Positions 1 through 10,221 are shown, counted from the stretch's first letter. The stretch: DNA of 64,000 nucleotides from Thioclava nitratireducens (GCF_001940525.2 NZ_CP019437.1:3846682-3910681); one strand, 5' to 3'. Notes: a model not told the origin generated them from the letters alone. Translations and numbers: made by a program.

Positions 1-980
1 TTGTTGATGACCGGACCGATATGCTTGCCCTCCTCGCGAGGGCTGGCGACCTGCGTGGCTTCGGCGGTCTGCCGCGCGACCTCGACCGCGCGATCATAGG
101 CCGAACGCTCGACCAGCATCCGCGTCGGCGCGTTACAGCTTTGCCCCGAGTTCTGGAAGCAATGCTTCACACCGCGGGCCACCGCATCTTCGTCCGCATC
201 GGCGAAGATCAGGTTGGCGCCCTTGCCGCCAAGCTCCAGCGTCACGCGCTTGAGCGTATCGGCCGCCGCCTTCGAGATCGCGCGCCCGGCACGGGTCGAG
301 CCGGTGAAGGAAATCATCTCGACATCCGGATGGGTCGAGAGCTGCGTGCCGACGCCCGCGCCGTCGCCATTCACGAGGTTGAACACGCCCTTCGGCAGCC
401 CCGCCGCATCGAGGATTTCCGCGAAGATCAGCGAAGACAGCGGCGCTTCCTCGGACGGCTTCAACACCATCGTGCAGCCCGCGAGGATCGCCGGGATCAC
501 CTTGAGCGTCACCTGATTCATCGGCCAGTTCCACGGCGTGATCAGCCCGACGACACCCACCGGCTCATAGGCGATCATCGCGCCCGGCGTGCCGTCGCCC
601 AAAGGATGCACCCACTCGAACGCCTTCGCCGCGTCGATGAAATTCTTGATGTGATAGGCGCCCGCGCCCCACTGGTTCTTGCGCGCGAGATCGATCGGCG
701 CGCCCATCTCGAGGCTGATCGCCTGCGCCATGTCCTCGGCGCGCTCGGCATAGACCTTGGCGATCCGCTCGACCGCCGCGATCCGCTCTGCCGGGTCGGC
801 CGCTTTCCAACCGGGCAGCGCCGCCTTCGCTGCCGCGACTGCCGCGTCCGTGTCGGCCTGATCGCCCAGCGAGATTACTGCACAGGGATCTTCGGTCGAT
901 GGATCAATCACCTCGTAGTCCTGCGCAGCCTTGGGTGCCACCCATTCCCCGTCGATGTAGAAATTCCGCTTCTCGATCAT
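1..980 (-). CDS. aldehyde dehydrogenase family protein (C-terminus cut by window edge)
   Basis: NAD(P)-dependent oxidation of an aldehyde to the acid is expected; the substrate cannot be read from the sequence. The first 326 residues are visible and the gene runs off the left edge. They begin MIEKRNFYIDGEW and contain the PWN motif (N151), a KPSE cofactor-binding lysine (K174), FTGSTRAG (226-233), the general base Glu249 in LELGGK and the catalytic Cys282 in NSGQSCNAPTRM. The start at 980 follows a GGGAGG ribosome site. It diverges from the peroxiredoxin gene. The ALDH superfamily call is near certain; the subfamily is unassigned because the C-terminal oligomerisation segment is missing. Confidence 0.93.
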   Translation of the reverse strand, partial: MIEKRNFYIDGEWVAPKAAQDYEVIDPSTEDPCAVISLGDQADTDAAVAAAKAALPGWKAADPAERIAAVERIAKVYAERAEDMAQAISLEMGAPIDLARKNQWGAGAYHIKNFIDAAKAFEWVHPLGDGTPGAMIAYEPVGVVGLITPWNWPMNQVTLKVIPAILAGCTMVLKPSEEAPLSSLIFAEILDAAGLPKGVFNLVNGDGAGVGTQLSTHPDVEMISFTGSTRAGRAISKAAADTLKRVTLELGGKGANLIFADADEDAVARGVKHCFQNSGQSCNAPTRMLVERSAYDRAVEVARQTAEATQVASPREEGKHIGPVIN

Positions 981-1159
981 TTCAGCCTCCCGCACACAGA
1001 TATTGCGCAAGAGCGTTTCACCACTCTCGGCCCTGCGCAAGGCCTGACGATAGGTCGCAGACCCCAAGTTTGAAAAGATTCTAAACTGGCTGGAATGGAC
1101 CCCGGCGAGGACTTATATCCCGCAAAGACGTAATTTTACGCAAACACAGGAGGTTTTTC

Positions 1160-1813
1160 ATGGGCCTGCGTATCAACGACACCGCTCCCGATTTCACCGC
1201 CGACTCGACCGCTGGCGAGATCAAATTCCACGACTGGATCGGCGACGGTTACGCCATCCTGTTCTCGCACCCGAAAGACTTCACCCCGGTTTGCACCACC
1301 GAATTCGGCGCTGTGGCGCAGCTCGCCCCCGAATTCGAAAAGCGCAACACCAAGGTCATGGGCGTATCGGTCGACAGCGTCGAAAAGCACGTGAAGTGGA
1401 AATCGGATATCGAGCAAGTCGCCGGCGCGCCCGCGAATTTCCCGATCATCGACGACACCTCGCTGGCCGTGTCGAAAGCCTATGACATGCTGCCCGCCGA
1501 CGCCTACCTGCCCGACGGCCGCACCCCGGCGGACTCGGCGACCGTGCGCACCGTCTTCATCATCGGACCCGACAAGAAGGTCCGTCTGACCATGTCCTAC
1601 CCGATGTCGGTCGGCCGCAACTTCGCCGAGATCATCCGCGCCCTCGATGCCGTTCAGGCCACCGACGGCAAGCCCTTCGCGACCCCCGCGAACTGGGTCC
1701 CGGGCCAGGACGTGATCGTCGCCCTCTCAGTGTCGACCGAGGAAGCGAAAGAGAAATTTGGCGAAGTCGACGTCAAGCTGCCTTATCTGCGCACTGTGAA
1801 AGCGCAGGGCTGA
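1160..1813 (+). CDS. 1-Cys peroxiredoxin (AhpC/TSA, Prx6-like)
   Basis: Thiol peroxidase reducing hydrogen peroxide or organic peroxides in the cytosol. The 217-residue product has the thioredoxin-like AhpC/TSA domain with the peroxidatic motif FTPVCTTE (Cys45) and a C-terminal 1-cysPrx_C segment (about 160-210). Cys45 is the only cysteine in the protein, so no intramolecular resolving cysteine exists and an external thiol must recycle it; this places it in the Prx6/1-Cys group rather than AhpC. An AGGAGG site lies 8 bases before the ATG and a strong terminator follows the stop. It is a single-gene unit. Confidence 0.95.
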   Translation: MGLRINDTAPDFTADSTAGEIKFHDWIGDGYAILFSHPKDFTPVCTTEFGAVAQLAPEFEKRNTKVMGVSVDSVEKHVKWKSDIEQVAGAPANFPIIDDTSLAVSKAYDMLPADAYLPDGRTPADSATVRTVFIIGPDKKVRLTMSYPMSVGRNFAEIIRALDAVQATDGKPFATPANWVPGQDVIVALSVSTEEAKEKFGEVDVKLPYLRTVKAQG

Positions 1814-1834
1814 GCCCAGCCACTCCATTTGCGG

Positions 1835-1863
1835 AAAAGCCCCGGCAGCGTCCGGGGCTTTTT
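1835..1863 (+). terminator. rho-independent terminator of peroxiredoxin gene
   Basis: An 11-bp stem AAAAGCCCCGG / CCGGGGCTTTT with a six-base loop, followed by a T run, 22 bases after the peroxiredoxin stop codon. Confidence 0.85.
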
Positions 1864-1891
1864 CCTCTCCGCGCGGCCCCGCAGAAGCGCG

Positions 1892-1925
1892 AAAAGCAAA
1901 AGGCCCCGGATCGCTCCGGGGCCTT
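1892..1925 (-). terminator. rho-independent terminator of pnp
   Basis: Inverted repeat AAGGCCCCGGA / TCCGGGGCCTT with a four-base loop. Read on the minus strand it is followed by TTTTGCTTTT, 28 bases beyond the pnp stop codon. It lies back to back with the peroxiredoxin terminator. Confidence 0.82.
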
Positions 1926-1952
1926 CTTTAATTGTCTAGCGGATCAAACCGA

Positions 1953-4097
<2,145 letters not shown>

Positions 4098-4294
4098 TCA
4101 GCGTATCCTTCTGGGAGCTCTCACAGGCGTATCCCGTGTCTCCCGATTTGCATGGCGGCCCCATTGCCGCCGCCCCCTTATCCTCTTGCACGCGCCCGGG
4201 GGCTCGAGGCGTCACGTCTCAGATGGGCCTGCCAATACAGGAAATGAAGGGGTTTGGGAAGCAAAGAGTCCTTGGGGAAGGAAACGGCCCGCGC

Positions 4295-4320
4295 CCAATT
4301 CTGGCCAGATTGGCGCGCCA
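4295..4320. repeat. compound palindrome upstream of the NYN-domain gene
   Basis: CCAATTCTGGCCAGATTGG (4295-4313) is a near-perfect palindrome around TCTGGCCAGA. It runs directly into the perfect palindrome TGGCGCGCCA (4311-4320). It sits in the pnp / NYN divergent spacer, 41 bases before the NYN start, where an operator could lie. Function is unknown. Confidence 0.45.
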
Positions 4321-4360
4321 TCCTCAGCCCGTAGTTATTAAGATTGAACATTGTGAGACC

Positions 4361-5044
4361 ATGAGCAAACCCACAGCCCTTTTCATCGACGGCGAGAACA
4401 TCTCCGCCTGCCACGCGCCGAAGATCCTATCCTTCGCACCCGGCGCGTTCATCCGGCGCGCCTATGGCGATATCGCGCAGATCAAGAACTGGGGAGACGT
4501 GCCGTCGATCCGGCTCATACATTCGGGCACCGGCAAGAACGCGTCCGACCTGCTGCTTGCCCTCGACGCGCTGGAGATCGCTTTCGAAGGTTTGGCCGAA
4601 CGTGTCGTGATCGCAAGTTCTGATGGAGACTTCACGCATCTCGCGACCCGTCTTCGCGAGAAGGGTTTTGAAGTCATCGGCATCGGCGAAAAGAAGGCGC
4701 CCGCCGGGTTTCGGAAAAGCTGCTCCGTGTTTCACGAAATCGGCCTGCCGAAGAGCAAGCCGAAGGAGGTGGCCCCGCCCGAAAGCAAAATCGGCCAACT
4801 CGACCACAAGATCCGACAGGTCATCGCGCAGAACAGCAAGGAAGGCCGGGGAATGAAGATCAAGGACCTCGCGTGCGAGATGAAGAAGTCTCACGATGTG
4901 CTGATAAGCGAAACGCCGGAAAAGCGCTGGCGCCCCTATCTTGCCGGGCGTCCGCATCTTTACGACCTCGACCCCAAGGGCCCGGAGGCGTTCGTCCGCT
5001 ACCGCGCGAAGGGCTTCGCACAGCTTGTCATCGCCGCCCAATAG
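4361..5044 (+). CDS. NYN (PIN-like) domain protein with C-terminal OST-HTH/LOTUS-like domain
   Basis: Probable RNA-directed endonuclease or RNA-binding regulator of the LabA/MARF1-like group. The 227-residue product starts MSKPTALFIDGENIS. The NYN acidic residues are present: Asp10 in FIDGEN, Asp63 in NASDLLLALDA, and Asp88/Asp90 in SSDGDF. After a Lys/Pro-rich linker (about 130-145), residues 146-215 resemble an OST-HTH winged-helix RNA-binding domain. The open frame extends upstream to 4136, but that extension is low-complexity, so the ATG at 4361 was chosen although its ribosome site is weak. It diverges from pnp. The NYN call is strong; the C-terminal domain is inferred from pattern. Confidence 0.85.
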   Translation: MSKPTALFIDGENISACHAPKILSFAPGAFIRRAYGDIAQIKNWGDVPSIRLIHSGTGKNASDLLLALDALEIAFEGLAERVVIASSDGDFTHLATRLREKGFEVIGIGEKKAPAGFRKSCSVFHEIGLPKSKPKEVAPPESKIGQLDHKIRQVIAQNSKEGRGMKIKDLACEMKKSHDVLISETPEKRWRPYLAGRPHLYDLDPKGPEAFVRYRAKGFAQLVIAAQ

Positions 5045-5158
5045 AGTCCCCGCCCCGCGATCTCGGGATCAATGCGGCGCCCCTCTGGAGGGCATGCGCC
5101 GCTTGCCCTGAGGTGCTCCGGGCTACCTTAAACGGACAATCACGCCAAGAGCCGCCCC

Positions 5159-6391
5159 ATGACCGTTCTGCAATTCGCCGCCGCCCTCATCGTGCTCGCT
5201 GGGTTGTTCGGCGTCATCAATCACTTCGTTTTGCGCCTGCCGCCGACGATCGGGATTCTGATCGTCGCTCTGATGACCTCGATCGGACTGATGATCGTCG
5301 ATCGCATTTTCGGGCTGAACCTCGCGCAGCAGGTACAAGATTACGTCAAGAGCATCGACTTCTCGAAAGCGCTGCTCGACGGGATGCTGGGGCTGATGCT
5401 CTTCGCGGGGGCGCTGCATGTGAAGCTGTCGGACCTGCGGGCGGTCTGGCCGACGGTTCTGGTGATGGCGACAATCGGCGTCGTGCTGTCGACCCTTGTG
5501 GTGGGCTTCGGTTTTCACTGGCTGACCGGCGCGCCGATCATGGTCGCGCTGACCTTCGGGGCACTGATTTCGCCGACTGATCCCGTCGCCGTGCTCGGCG
5601 TACTGCGCTCGGCCAATCTGCGCCGCACGCTCGAGACCGTGATCTCGGGCGAGAGCCTGTTCAACGACGGCGTCGGCTACACGGTCTTCCTGATCCTCTC
5701 GGGCCTCGCCTTTACCAGCGGCCACTCCGAAGCCTCAAGCCTGTCCGGGGCGGGCACCCTGTTCTTCCGCGAAGCGGTGGGCGGCGCGGCGCTCGGCCTC
5801 GCGATGGGCTGGGGGCTGTTTCGCGTGATGCGCCTCATCGACGACCCCTCGTTGGAAGTACTGTTGACGCTTGGCCTCGCGTTCGGTGGCTATGAGCTGG
5901 CGCTGTTCCTGCATGTCTCCGGCCCGATCGCCGCGGTCTGCGCCGGGCTTCTGATCGGAGATGTCGGGGCGCGGTTCGGCATGTCCGAGGAGACCCGCAA
6001 GTACGTCGACGCTTTCTGGATGCTGGTGGACGAGATACTCAACGCCGTGCTTTTCCTGTTGATTGGGGTGGAGATTTTCGCGATCCGGTTCGACGCGGAT
6101 ATCCTGACGACGTCGGTCGCCTCGATCGGCCTAGCGCTGGTCGGCCGGCTGGTCGCGGTGGTGGTGCCGATCCTCGCGCTGCGCCCGTTCCGCAACTTCG
6201 GCCCCGGCGTGACCCGCGTGATGACATGGGGCGGGCTGAAAGGCGGCATCTCGGTCGCCCTCGCGCTGTCCCTGCCGGACTCGCAGTGGACGGATGAAAT
6301 CCTCTCGGCCACCTACGTGATCGTCGTCTTCTCGATCGTGGTGCAGGGGCTGAGTGTCGGCTGGCTCGCGAGACGCGCCGCGAAGGACTAA
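5159..6391 (+). CDS. Na+/H+ antiporter, CPA1 (NhaP/YjcE-like) family
   Basis: Inner-membrane cation/proton antiporter, expected to exchange Na+ (or K+) for H+ for pH and salt homeostasis. The 410 residues contain about 12 hydrophobic segments. The CPA1 signatures are clear: ISPTDPVAVLGVLR (TDP at 140-142) and GESLFNDGVGY with the transport pair Asn169-Asp170. No cytoplasmic regulatory tail is present; the protein ends soon after the last membrane segment. It lies between the NYN gene and the convergent putP, sharing a terminator with putP. The transported ion is inferred from the family. Confidence 0.93.
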   Translation: MTVLQFAAALIVLAGLFGVINHFVLRLPPTIGILIVALMTSIGLMIVDRIFGLNLAQQVQDYVKSIDFSKALLDGMLGLMLFAGALHVKLSDLRAVWPTVLVMATIGVVLSTLVVGFGFHWLTGAPIMVALTFGALISPTDPVAVLGVLRSANLRRTLETVISGESLFNDGVGYTVFLILSGLAFTSGHSEASSLSGAGTLFFREAVGGAALGLAMGWGLFRVMRLIDDPSLEVLLTLGLAFGGYELALFLHVSGPIAAVCAGLLIGDVGARFGMSEETRKYVDAFWMLVDEILNAVLFLLIGVEIFAIRFDADILTTSVASIGLALVGRLVAVVVPILALRPFRNFGPGVTRVMTWGGLKGGISVALALSLPDSQWTDEILSATYVIVVFSIVVQGLSVGWLARRAAKD

Positions 6392-6394
6392 CGC

Positions 6395-6423
6395 AAAAGG
6401 CCCGCCACATTGGACGGGCCTTT
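6395..6423. terminator. bidirectional terminator between the antiporter gene and putP
   Basis: A stem AAAGGCCCG / CGGGCCTTT with a ten-base loop lies immediately after the antiporter stop. Read on the minus strand it ends in CCTTTTGC, so it can also serve the convergent putP gene. Confidence 0.75.
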
Positions 6424-6443
6424 CACATCTCAAGTCGCGAGGA

Positions 6444-7889
6444 TCATTCGATCGGGCGGAACTCGCCACGATCTTCGCTTGCGAGGCTCACCACGATGAT
6501 GGCGATGAAGGCCGCGATGAAGCCCGGGATGATCTCGTAGAGGAACGAGCCCCAGCCCAGCGAAATCCAGACGATCACGGTCAGTGCGCCGACGACGAGG
6601 CCAGCCACGCCGCCGAGACCCGTCATCCGTTTCCACGTCAGCGACAGGATGATCAGCGGACCGAAGGCGGCACCGAACCCGGCCCAGGCATTCGAGACGA
6701 GGCCAAGCACTTTGCTGTCCGGGTTCGAGGCGATGATGATCGCCGCGATCCCCACGGCCAGCACCGCGAGACGACCGACATTCACCAAGGCACGGTCCGA
6801 GGCCTCCTTGTTGAAGACGATCTTGTAGAAGTCTTCGGTCAGCGAGGAGGAGGACACCAGAAGCTGGCTCGACACGGTCGACATGATCGCCGCCAGAAGC
6901 GCGGCATACAGGAAGCCCGTCACCAGCGGATGGAAGAGCAGGTTCGACAGGATGATGAAGATCGTCTCCGGATCCTGCACGTCGAGCCCGTTACGCTGTG
7001 CATAGGCGCGGCCGAAGATCCCGACCGAGATCGCGCCGATCAGCGAGATCGCCATCCAGCCCATGCCGATATTCCGCGCTTTCGGCACATCGGCGACCGA
7101 GCGCACGGCCATGAAGCGCACGATGATGTGCGGCTGGCCGAAATAGCCCAGCCCCCAGGCGACGGCCGAGAGCCAGCCCGCGAAGGTCAGCCCGTTCGTC
7201 ATCGACAGGAAGTTCGGGTCGATATCGCTCAGTCGGCTCGCAGCCGCGTCCACGCCGTCGCCCTGACCGGTCGTGAGGATCACGATCGGCATGATGACGA
7301 GCGCGAGCATCATGATGCAGCCCTGCACGAAGTCGGTGAGCGACACGGCGAGGAAGCCGCCGATCACCGTGTAGACCAGAACGACACCCAGCGTGAGGAT
7401 GACCCCGGTCATGTAGCTGCCACCGAAGGCGCTGGCAAAAAGCTTGCCGCCGCCGACGAGACCCGACGCGGTGTAGACCGCGAAGAAGACCACGATGATC
7501 ACCGCCGAAACCATCCGCAGCAATGTCGCGTGGCTCGGGAAGCGATTGGCGAGGAAGCCCGGGATGGTCAGCGCGTTGTCATAACGCTCGGTCTGCTCGC
7601 GCAGGCGCGGCGCCACGACGATCCAGTTCACGAACGCACCGACGAAAAGACCGATCCCGATCCAGCTTTGCGTCAGGCCCGACACGAAGAGCGCGCCCGG
7701 CAGACCCAGAAGCAGCCAGCCCGACATGTCCGATGCGCCTGCCGAGAGAGCTGCAACCGCGGGGGGCAGGTTGCGCCCGCCCAGCATGTATTCCTCGGAA
7801 CTCGACGTGGACTTGCGCCACGCGTAGACCCCAATGGCCAGCATCAGCACGAAATACAGTGCCAAGCTGATCCAGACTCCGATCTGCAT
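6444..7889 (-). CDS. putP: sodium/proline symporter PutP
   Basis: Solute:sodium symporter (SSS family) importing proline with Na+. The 481-residue length and the segment SAGASDMSGWLLLGLPGA (about 49-66), the hallmark PutP sodium-site region, identify it. About 13 hydrophobic segments follow. GGGAGG precedes the ATG. Upstream, a perfect 8-bp inverted repeat and a pair of direct repeats sit between putP and the rpsO terminator. No putA is visible nearby. With the adjacent Na+/H+ antiporter it may take part in osmotic or sodium physiology, but that link is only positional. Confidence 0.95.
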   Translation of the reverse strand: MQIGVWISLALYFVLMLAIGVYAWRKSTSSSEEYMLGGRNLPPAVAALSAGASDMSGWLLLGLPGALFVSGLTQSWIGIGLFVGAFVNWIVVAPRLREQTERYDNALTIPGFLANRFPSHATLLRMVSAVIIVVFFAVYTASGLVGGGKLFASAFGGSYMTGVILTLGVVLVYTVIGGFLAVSLTDFVQGCIMMLALVIMPIVILTTGQGDGVDAAASRLSDIDPNFLSMTNGLTFAGWLSAVAWGLGYFGQPHIIVRFMAVRSVADVPKARNIGMGWMAISLIGAISVGIFGRAYAQRNGLDVQDPETIFIILSNLLFHPLVTGFLYAALLAAIMSTVSSQLLVSSSSLTEDFYKIVFNKEASDRALVNVGRLAVLAVGIAAIIIASNPDSKVLGLVSNAWAGFGAAFGPLIILSLTWKRMTGLGGVAGLVVGALTVIVWISLGWGSFLYEIIPGFIAAFIAIIVVSLASEDRGEFRPIE

Positions 7890-7909
7890 TTTGTATCCTC
7901 CCTGTTACC

Positions 7910-7933
7910 GCATCTGCAAACTAGGGCAGATGC
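7910..7933. repeat. perfect 8-bp inverted repeat upstream of putP
   Basis: GCATCTGC / GCAGATGC with an eight-base spacer (AAACTAGG), 20 bases before the putP start codon and just upstream of its ribosome site. It could be an operator or a leader hairpin. Confidence 0.6.
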
Positions 7934-8027
7934 GCGCGTTTTCCCGTTTGGAGCGGACGATACAGGAGGACAAGAAGTCGAACCGACCAAAGTTTTTTCA
8001 TTGGAAGGCCATTCGCCCAAAAATCTC

Positions 8028-8056
8028 CCCAATCATGGGAACAGAGCCCAATCATG
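8028..8056. repeat. 10-bp direct repeat in the putP upstream region
   Basis: CCCAATCATG occurs at 8028-8037 and again at 8047-8056. The 19-base spacing puts both copies on nearly the same face of the helix, as expected for a regulator binding in tandem upstream of putP. Confidence 0.45.
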
Positions 8057-8091
8057 TCATTTCAGGCAATTCACACGGAATTACGCAAATG

Positions 8092-8121
8092 AAAACGCCC
8101 GCGCGGTATGCGCGGGCGTTT
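8092..8121 (-). terminator. rho-independent terminator of rpsO
   Basis: A 12-bp perfect stem AAACGCCCGCGC / GCGCGGGCGTTT with a five-base loop, followed on the minus strand by TTTTC, 22 bases after the rpsO stop codon. Confidence 0.88.
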
Positions 8122-8142
8122 CGAATTCCAATCCTAGGCGGA

Positions 8143-8412
8143 TTAGCGACGCAGGCCGAGGCGCTCGATCAGCGACTGGTAACGTGCGACGTCTTTCGCC
8201 TTCAGGTAGTCGAGCAGCTTGCGGCGCTGCGCGACGAGCATCAGAAGACCACGACGCGAGTGGTTGTCTTTCTTGTGCTCTTTGAAGTGCTCGGTCAGGT
8301 TCGCGATGCGCTTGGTCAGGACTGCGACCTGAACTTCGGGGGAACCGGTGTCACCTTCTTTGGTGCCGTATTCCTTGATAAGCGCGTTCTTGTCTTCAAC
8401 AGTGATCGACAT
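8143..8412 (-). CDS. rpsO: 30S ribosomal protein S15
   Basis: Primary 16S rRNA-binding protein of the small subunit platform. It is 89 residues, the standard S15 size, with the signature [15 protein letters not shown] and a C-terminal [25 protein letters not shown] end. The start at 8412 (MSITVEDK) is set by AAGGAG seven bases upstream; an in-frame upstream extension is not S15-like. The gene has its own terminator and is separated from pnp by putP, the antiporter and the NYN gene. Confidence 0.98.
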   Translation of the reverse strand: MSITVEDKNALIKEYGTKEGDTGSPEVQVAVLTKRIANLTEHFKEHKKDNHSRRGLLMLVAQRRKLLDYLKAKDVARYQSLIERLGLRR

Positions 8413-8500
8413 CGGGATCTCCTTACATTGAGGGTTCGGGCGCAAGCCGGGATGTCGTCCAGCAAGGTCCATAGACTGCCCCTTTCGGAACAGATGCGCG

Positions 8501-8529
8501 CGTATAGACGCGAATCGGCCTGTTGAAAA
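8501..8529 (-). promoter_or_regulatory. candidate rpsO promoter
   Basis: On the minus strand TTTTCA (8529-8524), a 17-base spacer, then TATACG (8506-8501). The -10 lies inside a small inverted repeat CGCGT/ACGCG. Predicted leader of about 80 nt, long enough for S15 autoregulation. This is pattern matching only. Confidence 0.35.
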
Positions 8530-8532
8530 GCC

Positions 8533-9573
8533 TTATTTCAAAGCGCCTACCGCCTGTTGCGCCGCGAATTGCTCGGGCGTGAAGAGTGCGATGTCCTGCG
8601 CGCTCAACTCCGGCGCGTCGAGCACTTCGGCCAGCCGTATCCCATCGAGCAGGATCCACGCCGCACCGGAATGAACCTCCGAGGGCTCGACACTGATCTG
8701 CGGCAAGGCCGCGCCCTGCGGATCGTAGATCACGGCCAGCCGATCCTCGCCCGCCGTGTAATCGGCGATCGTTGCGGGCGTCGCCGGGTCGATCCAGTCG
8801 CTCAGCGCAAAGCTGTCGGGATCTTCGCCACCATGCAGCCAATCGCCGGAGCCGCCAAGGAGCACATCCTCCCCTGCCCCGCCATTGAGGGTATCGGCAT
8901 CGGCCGCCCCCAGATCGCGCGTCTGCAGCGTGACGCCGCGCAGCAGATCGTTTCCCGCATTGCCATTCAACTCGTCGCGCCCGGCATCCCCGGTCAGCGT
9001 GTCGGCGCCATCCGCTCCGACCATCGTATCGTCCCCAGTGCCGCCCGCGAGTGTATCGTCTCCCACGCCACCGATCAGCGTGTCGCCCCCCGCCTCACCA
9101 GAGAGCCGATCCGCCCCTGACCCGCCGGAGAGGAAATCCGGATCCGCGCCACCCGCGAGCACATCCGCGCCGTCGCCGCCGATCAGCGTGTCCGCCCCCG
9201 CCTCTCCGCGCAGCGTATCGTTGCCGGCCGCCCCGAGAAGCTCGTCATCACCGCTGCCGCCAAGCAGGCTGTCATCGCCACCATATCCATCGATCTGGTC
9301 ATCGCCCGCCGCCCCCGCGATCGCATCGTCGGACGCATCACCCCAGGTCATGTCATCCTCCGGTCCGGGCGCTGGGGGATCGACCGGTACCGGCGAAGCC
9401 TCTCCGGCACTGACCAAGGTAAGAAGGTTGCCGTCACTCTCCATGGACGTGCCATCCGGATCACCCTGCGGTGGCTCATCCTCCTCATTGTCGGAGGAAA
9501 CCACCATGAGACCCGCCGTGGCACCCGCCATCAGCAGACCCAGAAATCCCGACAGAAACAACATTTCGAGCAC
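8533..9573 (-). CDS. RTX-like calcium-binding repeat protein with N-terminal membrane anchor
   Basis: Probable cell-envelope or exported Ca2+-binding beta-roll protein of 346 residues. Residues about 4-25 form one hydrophobic segment (LFLSGFLGLLMAGATAGLMV). A Pro/Glu/Asp-rich spacer (26-80) and about 16 hemolysin-type nonapeptide repeats of GGxGxDxLxG form (81-250) follow. The last 95 residues form a non-repetitive domain like those at the C-terminus of type I-secreted proteins. No ABC exporter or membrane-fusion gene is adjacent. The N-terminal helix is unusual for classic RTX toxins and suggests a membrane-tethered product. The precise role is unknown. Confidence 0.85.
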   Translation of the reverse strand: MLEMLFLSGFLGLLMAGATAGLMVVSSDNEEDEPPQGDPDGTSMESDGNLLTLVSAGEASPVPVDPPAPGPEDDMTWGDASDDAIAGAAGDDQIDGYGGDDSLLGGSGDDELLGAAGNDTLRGEAGADTLIGGDGADVLAGGADPDFLSGGSGADRLSGEAGGDTLIGGVGDDTLAGGTGDDTMVGADGADTLTGDAGRDELNGNAGNDLLRGVTLQTRDLGAADADTLNGGAGEDVLLGGSGDWLHGGEDPDSFALSDWIDPATPATIADYTAGEDRLAVIYDPQGAALPQISVEPSEVHSGAAWILLDGIRLAEVLDAPELSAQDIALFTPEQFAAQQAVGALK

Positions 9574-9624
9574 CCCTGCGAAGATGCGCGGACGTTACGG
9601 TCGCGGAGAAGAATTCCCTAGGAC

Positions 9625-9645
9625 TTAAGCGTTAAATGCTTAACG
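9625..9645. repeat. AT-rich TTAA palindrome upstream of the RTX-like gene
   Basis: Three TTAA tetramers lie within 19 bases. CGTTAA-ATGC-TTAACG (9630-9645) is a perfect 6-bp inverted repeat, and TTAAGC / GCTTAA (9625-9643) is a second, overlapping one. It lies about 50 bases before the RTX-like start in otherwise GC-rich DNA, so it is a plausible operator for that gene. Confidence 0.5.
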
Positions 9646-9651
9646 ATACGC

Positions 9652-10182
9652 TCACCCTGCCGGGGCGAACCACAGCTCGGGCTGATGCTCGTACGCGATG
9701 TAGAGCGGATGCTTCGGCGCGCCTGCCTTGGTCAGCCCGAGATGGTGCAGCGCCCGGCCACTGGCGCGCAGCAAGTCCTCTACTGCGGCGCCCCGTTGAA
9801 GATGCGCCCCATGCGCCCCCCAGGCACAGATGATCCGGTCTTCGGGACCGCTCGCCCAATCGAGGCTCTCGCGGATCGACGCATCATTCTCCGGACCGAC
9901 CGGATCTTTCTGCGCCCGCATCACCTTCGGATCGGTTGCGCGATAGGCGAAGATATTGGTCACCCGGAACGCCCCGAAACCTAGCGCCCGCGCGCGGCGC
10001 TCGCAGCGCTCCACCGTGGGGTCGTTCTGCACTTCGGTCGCGGTCGAGGGGTTGAGCATGATGAAAAGCGCCCGGGGTTTGCTGTCGTCCCAGACCCGCG
10101 TCAGCAGGTAGCGGTAGTTCTCGCAATCCGAATAGACCGCGATGGAAGGGGCGTCGCCTTTAATATGCTCGCGGGTGATCAT
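9652..10182 (-). CDS. DUF1643 domain protein
   Basis: Conserved bacterial protein of unknown function, 176 residues, matching the DUF1643 pattern: YRYLLTRVWDD near the N-terminus, then FIMLNPSTATEVQNDPTVERC, then FRVTNIFAYRATDPK and a C-terminal HLGLTKAGAPKHPLY. The family is soluble, with no signal peptide or membrane segment. It lies downstream of truB on the same strand, separated by 78 bases that contain a dispersed element. No function is proposed. Confidence 0.85.
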   Translation of the reverse strand: MITREHIKGDAPSIAVYSDCENYRYLLTRVWDDSKPRALFIMLNPSTATEVQNDPTVERCERRARALGFGAFRVTNIFAYRATDPKVMRAQKDPVGPENDASIRESLDWASGPEDRIICAWGAHGAHLQRGAAVEDLLRASGRALHHLGLTKAGAPKHPLYIAYEHQPELWFAPAG

Positions 10183-10221
10183 CTCTCGTCCTGACCGTTG
10201 CGTGTGTGGCAGAGGGCGGAG

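Noticed and set aside
1069..1118. OxyR- or Irr-like motif upstream of the peroxiredoxin gene (TTTGAAAAGATTCTAAA)
   Set aside because: The inverted repeat is imperfect and a clear -35/-10 pair could not be fitted around it.
6354..8285. 643-residue open frame antisense to putP
   Set aside because: Composition is His/Asp/Arg-rich with no domain pattern, and putP is unmistakable on the other strand.
8776..9333. Repetitive DNA that looks like a repeat array
   Set aside because: The repetition is the GGxGxDxL coding repeat of the RTX-like protein; units vary and have no spacer pattern, so it is not CRISPR.
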